Shown here in pieces: positions 6,249 to 8,350 of a DNA stretch of 8,350 nucleotides. Source of the stretch: CAYFHQ01 sp964342805. GTDB taxonomy: Bacteria > Bacillota > Clostridia > Peptostreptococcales > Acidaminobacteraceae. The notes beneath the pieces were generated by a model, which did no database searches, had not been told where the DNA came from, and saw only the letters and a program-made list of their open reading frames with translations. How positions within the stretch are numbered: position 1 is the stretch's first letter; each line of letters begins with the position of its first letter. The stretch spans positions 1-8,350 of the forward strand of contig CAYFHQ010000136.1 in NCBI GenBank assembly GCA_964342805.1, written 5' to 3'. The translations under genes and the position numbers were made by a program.

Positions 6249-6983
6249 ATGCGAATTATAGGACGAATTTTGATCTTTCTTTTACTTGCAGCTCTGGTCT
6301 TTGTAGGTGGCTGGCAACTAAGCAAGTCCCGTGACATGCAAGTTTTCGGAGACATGATCAAGAAGGTAGACACAGAGGAAAAAGTGGTTGCCCTTACCTT
6401 CGACGACGGGCCCACAAAAAATACAGGCAGGGTCCTTGAGGTACTTGAGGGCTTAGACGTCAAAGCGACCTTCTATTTAACCGGCCGTGAGATCAGTGAG
6501 AATATGGACCGGGCCAAGGCCATTGTTCAGGCTGGCCATGAAGTGGGCAACCATACTTATAGCCATCCCCAGATGGTATTGAAGACCTTGTCCTTTGTGG
6601 AAAAGGAAGTGGAAGACACCAACTGGCTTATACGGGAAGCGGGCTACGAAGGCCCCATAACTTTTAGGCCGCCGTATTTCAAGAAACTCCTTATGCTACC
6701 CTACTATTTGAGTACCCAAGGAACTTTGACGGTATTGGCTGACGTGGAGCCTGAAACCAGTCTCGGTTTCAAAGCCAGTGCATCTGACCTGACCCAGGCG
6801 ACGGTGGAAGCCGTTGAACCGGGTTCGATCATCCTCCTCCATGTCATGTATGACAGTCGGGAAGAGGCTGTGAAAGCCCTACCGGAAATTGTAGGCAAAC
6901 TGCGGGACAGGGGTTATAGATTTGTGACCATTGGTGAACTACTTGAGTATGGTAGTAAAACGGATATGAACGAATTAGAGTGA
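6249..6983 (+). CDS. Membrane-anchored polysaccharide deacetylase (NodB/CE4)
   Basis: A 244-residue enzyme with one N-terminal membrane helix (about 3-22), so the catalytic domain should face the cell wall side. The NodB motifs appear in order: TFDDGP (50-55) with catalytic D52 and metal D53; HTYSH (102-106) with zinc ligands H102 and H106; RPPYF (140-144); a motif 4 region at VLADVEPE (163-169); and LLH (196-198) with H198. It would remove acetyl groups from N-acetylated glycans, peptidoglycan being the likely target. Variations are Phe in place of Gly after RPPY and no Trp in motif 4. ATG 6249 is chosen because AAAGGGGGAG lies just before it and the membrane anchor begins directly after; ATG 6213 is further upstream and has no RBS. 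The radical SAM gene follows after 21 bases. Confidence 0.9.
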   Translation: MRIIGRILIFLLLAALVFVGGWQLSKSRDMQVFGDMIKKVDTEEKVVALTFDDGPTKNTGRVLEVLEGLDVKATFYLTGREISENMDRAKAIVQAGHEVGNHTYSHPQMVLKTLSFVEKEVEDTNWLIREAGYEGPITFRPPYFKKLLMLPYYLSTQGTLTVLADVEPETSLGFKASASDLTQATVEAVEPGSIILLHVMYDSREEAVKALPEIVGKLRDRGYRFVTIGELLEYGSKTDMNELE

Positions 6984-7004
6984 ATCAATCGGGGGACAGA
7001 ATCA

Positions 7005-7999
7005 ATGGAAAAATATACACTCAATTTCGAAGCTACAGGTTGTCCAAATACATGCATGCATTGTTATTGTAGTGATTTAAAGAGACAACCAGAGCTGATC
7101 CCTCCTTCAGATATTATGGTCACTGCCCGGGCCTTCCGTGGGGCTATGTCTAGTGATGTGGGTGTACTACTTTTGCAAGAGCAAACCATGTATCCTGACT
7201 TCATTACGCTTACAAAACAGCTACGATCAGAGGGTTTCATGCGTAAGACAAACGATGGCTTATTGGTGACCAATGGATTTGGCCTAGCCAGAGATGTGGA
7301 CTTGTTACAAGAGACGAGTAAGTTGTTTGGTGGCATAAAGATGACCTTGTTTGGTCTTGAAGATGAGCATGACCGATTTGTAAGTAGAAAAGGTCATTTT
7401 AATGAAATCCTAAAAGTCACTCAACATGCTAAAACACTCGGATTAAATGTAATCTGGCAGCTGATGGTTTCCTCAAGAAACCCAAGGCAAATGGGAGACC
7501 TACAGGCTTTAGCGACTCAGTTTGGTGTCTCCCATTCTTTTGTCACAGCGGGCTACCATTATTCTGGTCAACTGCTGACAAATGCCTCGGCAATCCCGCA
7601 TCAGGGAACCCTAGATCAAGTTACGGCCAGTGTTTATGAAGTTGCTGAAGGTTCCTTGTTTACGGAAGCTGACTTTTATAAAGGAATAGCAGAAACAAGT
7701 GATGAGGGTATTGAGAAAGTTGGACTTACCAATTTGTATGTGGATAGTAGCTTTGATGTGTATCCCCTGAGTGCCATTCGTAAGCCATACAAACTTGGGA
7801 ATTTGCGTAATGGATTAAAAGAGTTGGTAGACGCCCTTAAAACCACGATTGTCTTCCCATATGGGTCAGAAAGAGAGCGGATAGCTCCTTTGAATCATTG
7901 ATCCAAGGGTATGGAAACCCTAACTCCTTGGAAATGCATACCAAACAAACCTTGTTTGAAAAACTTATGTACTATAAAGAACTTGACCTCTATAGGTAG
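7005..7999 (+). CDS. Radical SAM protein, C-terminus displaced by a frameshift
   Basis: The open frame from ATG 7005 (GGGGGA 8 bases before) ends at TGA 7899-7901 after 298 residues. It has the radical SAM cluster motif GCPNTCMHC with C13, C17 and C20 binding a 4Fe-4S cluster, a TNGFG segment (89-93), and a C-terminal stretch NLYVDSSFDVYPLSAIRKPY followed by LGNL (264-267). That stretch resembles the end of SPASM-type enzymes but lacks their cysteines. After about 7880 the frame gives IAPLNH, while the -1 frame continues SSFESLIQGYGNPNSLEMHT and runs open to TAG 7997-7999, giving about 331 residues if one base is restored (for example CGG-ATA read as CGG-GATA). The cluster core is unaffected, so a protein may still be made. 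It is more AT-rich than its neighbours. Its substrate is not known; no clear partner is in the operon. Confidence 0.82.
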
Positions 8000-8012
8000 T
8001 AAGACAATACAG

Positions 8013-8050
8013 CCCACATCCAACCCAGATCAAAGGATGTGGGTCTTTTT
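8013..8050 (+). terminator. Rho-independent terminator after the radical SAM gene
   Basis: CCCACATCC (8013-8021) pairs perfectly with GGATGTGGG (8035-8043) around a 13-base loop, followed by TCTTTTT. It lies 14 bases after the frame-corrected stop at 7999 but 112 bases after the apparent stop at 7901, which supports the longer reading of the gene. Confidence 0.85.
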
Positions 8051-8115
8051 ATGCTTATTTGCTCAACTGACAAGCAGTTACCTACAGAATGCAATTAACT
8101 TTTTATGCAAATAAT

Positions 8116-8138
8116 AACTAATAAGCGTATAATTAGTT
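8116..8138 (+). promoter_or_regulatory. Perfect -10 box inside an inverted repeat
   Basis: TATAAT at 8128-8133 is an exact -10 consensus. It lies between the inverted arms AACTAAT (8116-8122) and ATTAGTT (8132-8138), which are perfect over 7 bp with a 9-base spacer. A protein bound there would cover the -10. The -35 region (about 8105-8110) is poor, so an activator may be needed. The predicted start is near 8140. Between the upstream terminator and this box (8051-8115) I see no other feature. Confidence 0.5.
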
Positions 8139-8151
8139 TCAGAGGGTAAAA

Positions 8152-8178
8152 ATGGGCATTTGGATACTGGTACTCTGA
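8152..8178 (+). CDS. Possible leader peptide of 8 codons
   Basis: ATG 8152 has AGAGGG 5 bases upstream and reads MGIWILVL before TGA 8176-8178. The ORF covers the 5' arm of the hairpin, so ribosomes on it would open the outer stem. Short hydrophobic leader peptides that control RNA folding are known for erm and cat genes; application here is inference from position and the RBS only. Confidence 0.25.
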   Translation: MGIWILVL

Positions 8179-8210
8179 AGCAATGAGTGCCACTCTGGCA
8201 AACTGCCCAT
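8152..8210 (+). ncRNA. Structured leader RNA (unassigned hairpin element)
   Basis: The RNA can fold into a long imperfect hairpin. The outer 7 bp ATGGGCA (8152-8158) pairs with TGCCCAT (8204-8210). It continues, after a bulged C8203, with TTTG (8159-8162) and CAAA (8199-8202). An internal loop follows (8163-8167 and 8193-8198), then an inner 8-bp stem TGGTACTC (8168-8175) with GAGTGCCA (8185-8192) closed by a 9-base loop. It starts about 12 bases after the predicted transcription start and ends about 16 bases before a GGAGG RBS, as a cis-regulatory leader would. It does not match any riboswitch consensus I recall. Confidence 0.5.
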
Positions 8211-8235
8211 ATTAACACAAATTTTGGAGGGCTTA

Positions 8236-8337
8236 ATGAAAAGCAACAACTACAACAAGGGGTTTTTAGCAGCTGCAATACTGGCTGGCTATTACCTGAG
8301 GAAATTGCATAATTCAACTTTCAACTTCAACAATTAA
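8236..8337 (+). CDS. Small hydrophobic protein, 33 residues, unknown
   Basis: ATG 8236 follows GGAGGG at 8226-8231, one of the strongest RBS matches in the window, and the frame ends at TAA 8335-8337. The peptide has an Asn-rich polar start, a hydrophobic middle GFLAAAILAGYYL (residues 9-21), then RK and an Asn-rich tail. The middle is short for a full membrane span, so peripheral or oligomeric membrane binding is as likely. It has its own promoter and structured leader upstream. I do not recognise it. It could be a small membrane protein, a toxin-like peptide or a secreted precursor; the sequence does not decide between these. Confidence 0.45.
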   Translation: MKSNNYNKGFLAAAILAGYYLRKLHNSTFNFNN

Positions 8338-8350
8338 AATGCACAACAAA

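Noticed and set aside
7911..8114. A 67-residue ORF after the radical SAM stop
   Set aside because: It is only the remainder of the old frame after the TGA and runs through the terminator. The -1 frame in this stretch gives the natural end of the radical SAM protein.
8078..8317. A 79-residue minus-strand ORF at the right end
   Set aside because: It has no RBS, runs across the hairpin and promoter, and has a Cys/Ser-rich composition typical of chance frames. The plus-strand 33-codon ORF has far better translation signals.
8236..8337. The 33-residue ORF as a RiPP precursor modified by the radical SAM protein
   Set aside because: A strong terminator separates the two, the peptide has no clear leader/core boundary, and the radical SAM protein lacks a recognisable peptide-recognition or SPASM cysteine domain.

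Overview
The window reads as a chromosomal stretch from an anaerobic, probably motile, low-to-mid GC Gram-positive bacterium (Clostridia-like). This is inferred from strong GGAGG-type ribosome binding sites, sigma-A promoters with TG-extended -10 boxes, a membrane-free chemoreceptor of a type common in Clostridia, a membrane-anchored NodB-type polysaccharide deacetylase, and a ferredoxin/FMN membrane protein. No tRNA, rRNA, CRISPR array or recognisable transposase is visible, so the species cannot be fixed from this sequence.

Layout. (1) 1-1202: the likely tail of an upstream gene, joined by an ATGA overlap to an M28 zinc peptidase, which ends at a long perfect hairpin terminator. (2) 1279-2946: a divergent pair, a MarR-family regulator on the minus strand and a membrane ferredoxin/FMN protein on the plus strand. 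Their 100-bp divergent region carries two copies of the inverted repeat GTTTC-N3-GAAAC placed on both sides of a good promoter. (3) 3100-4284: a soluble chemotaxis receptor with its own promoter and terminator. (4) 4418-6175: a short operon of an RmlD-like NAD(P)-binding sugar-nucleotide reductase homologue, broken by a one-base frameshift, overlapping an APH-fold phosphotransferase. (5) 6249-7999: a membrane-anchored polysaccharide deacetylase followed by a more AT-rich radical SAM gene, whose C-terminal part is displaced by a second one-base frameshift. (6) 8000-8350: a terminator, then a promoter with a perfect TATAAT box inside an inverted repeat, a folded leader RNA with a possible 8-codon leader peptide, and a 33-codon small ORF with a strong RBS.

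How the parts work together. The best-supported regulatory unit is the MarR/flavoredoxin pair: the regulator probably represses both itself and a transmembrane electron conduit running from cytoplasmic FeS clusters to an extracytoplasmic, covalently bound FMN. The least explained region is the structured leader plus small ORF at the right end. The two frameshifts are each explained by loss of a single base, which makes sequencing or assembly error a serious alternative to real gene decay.
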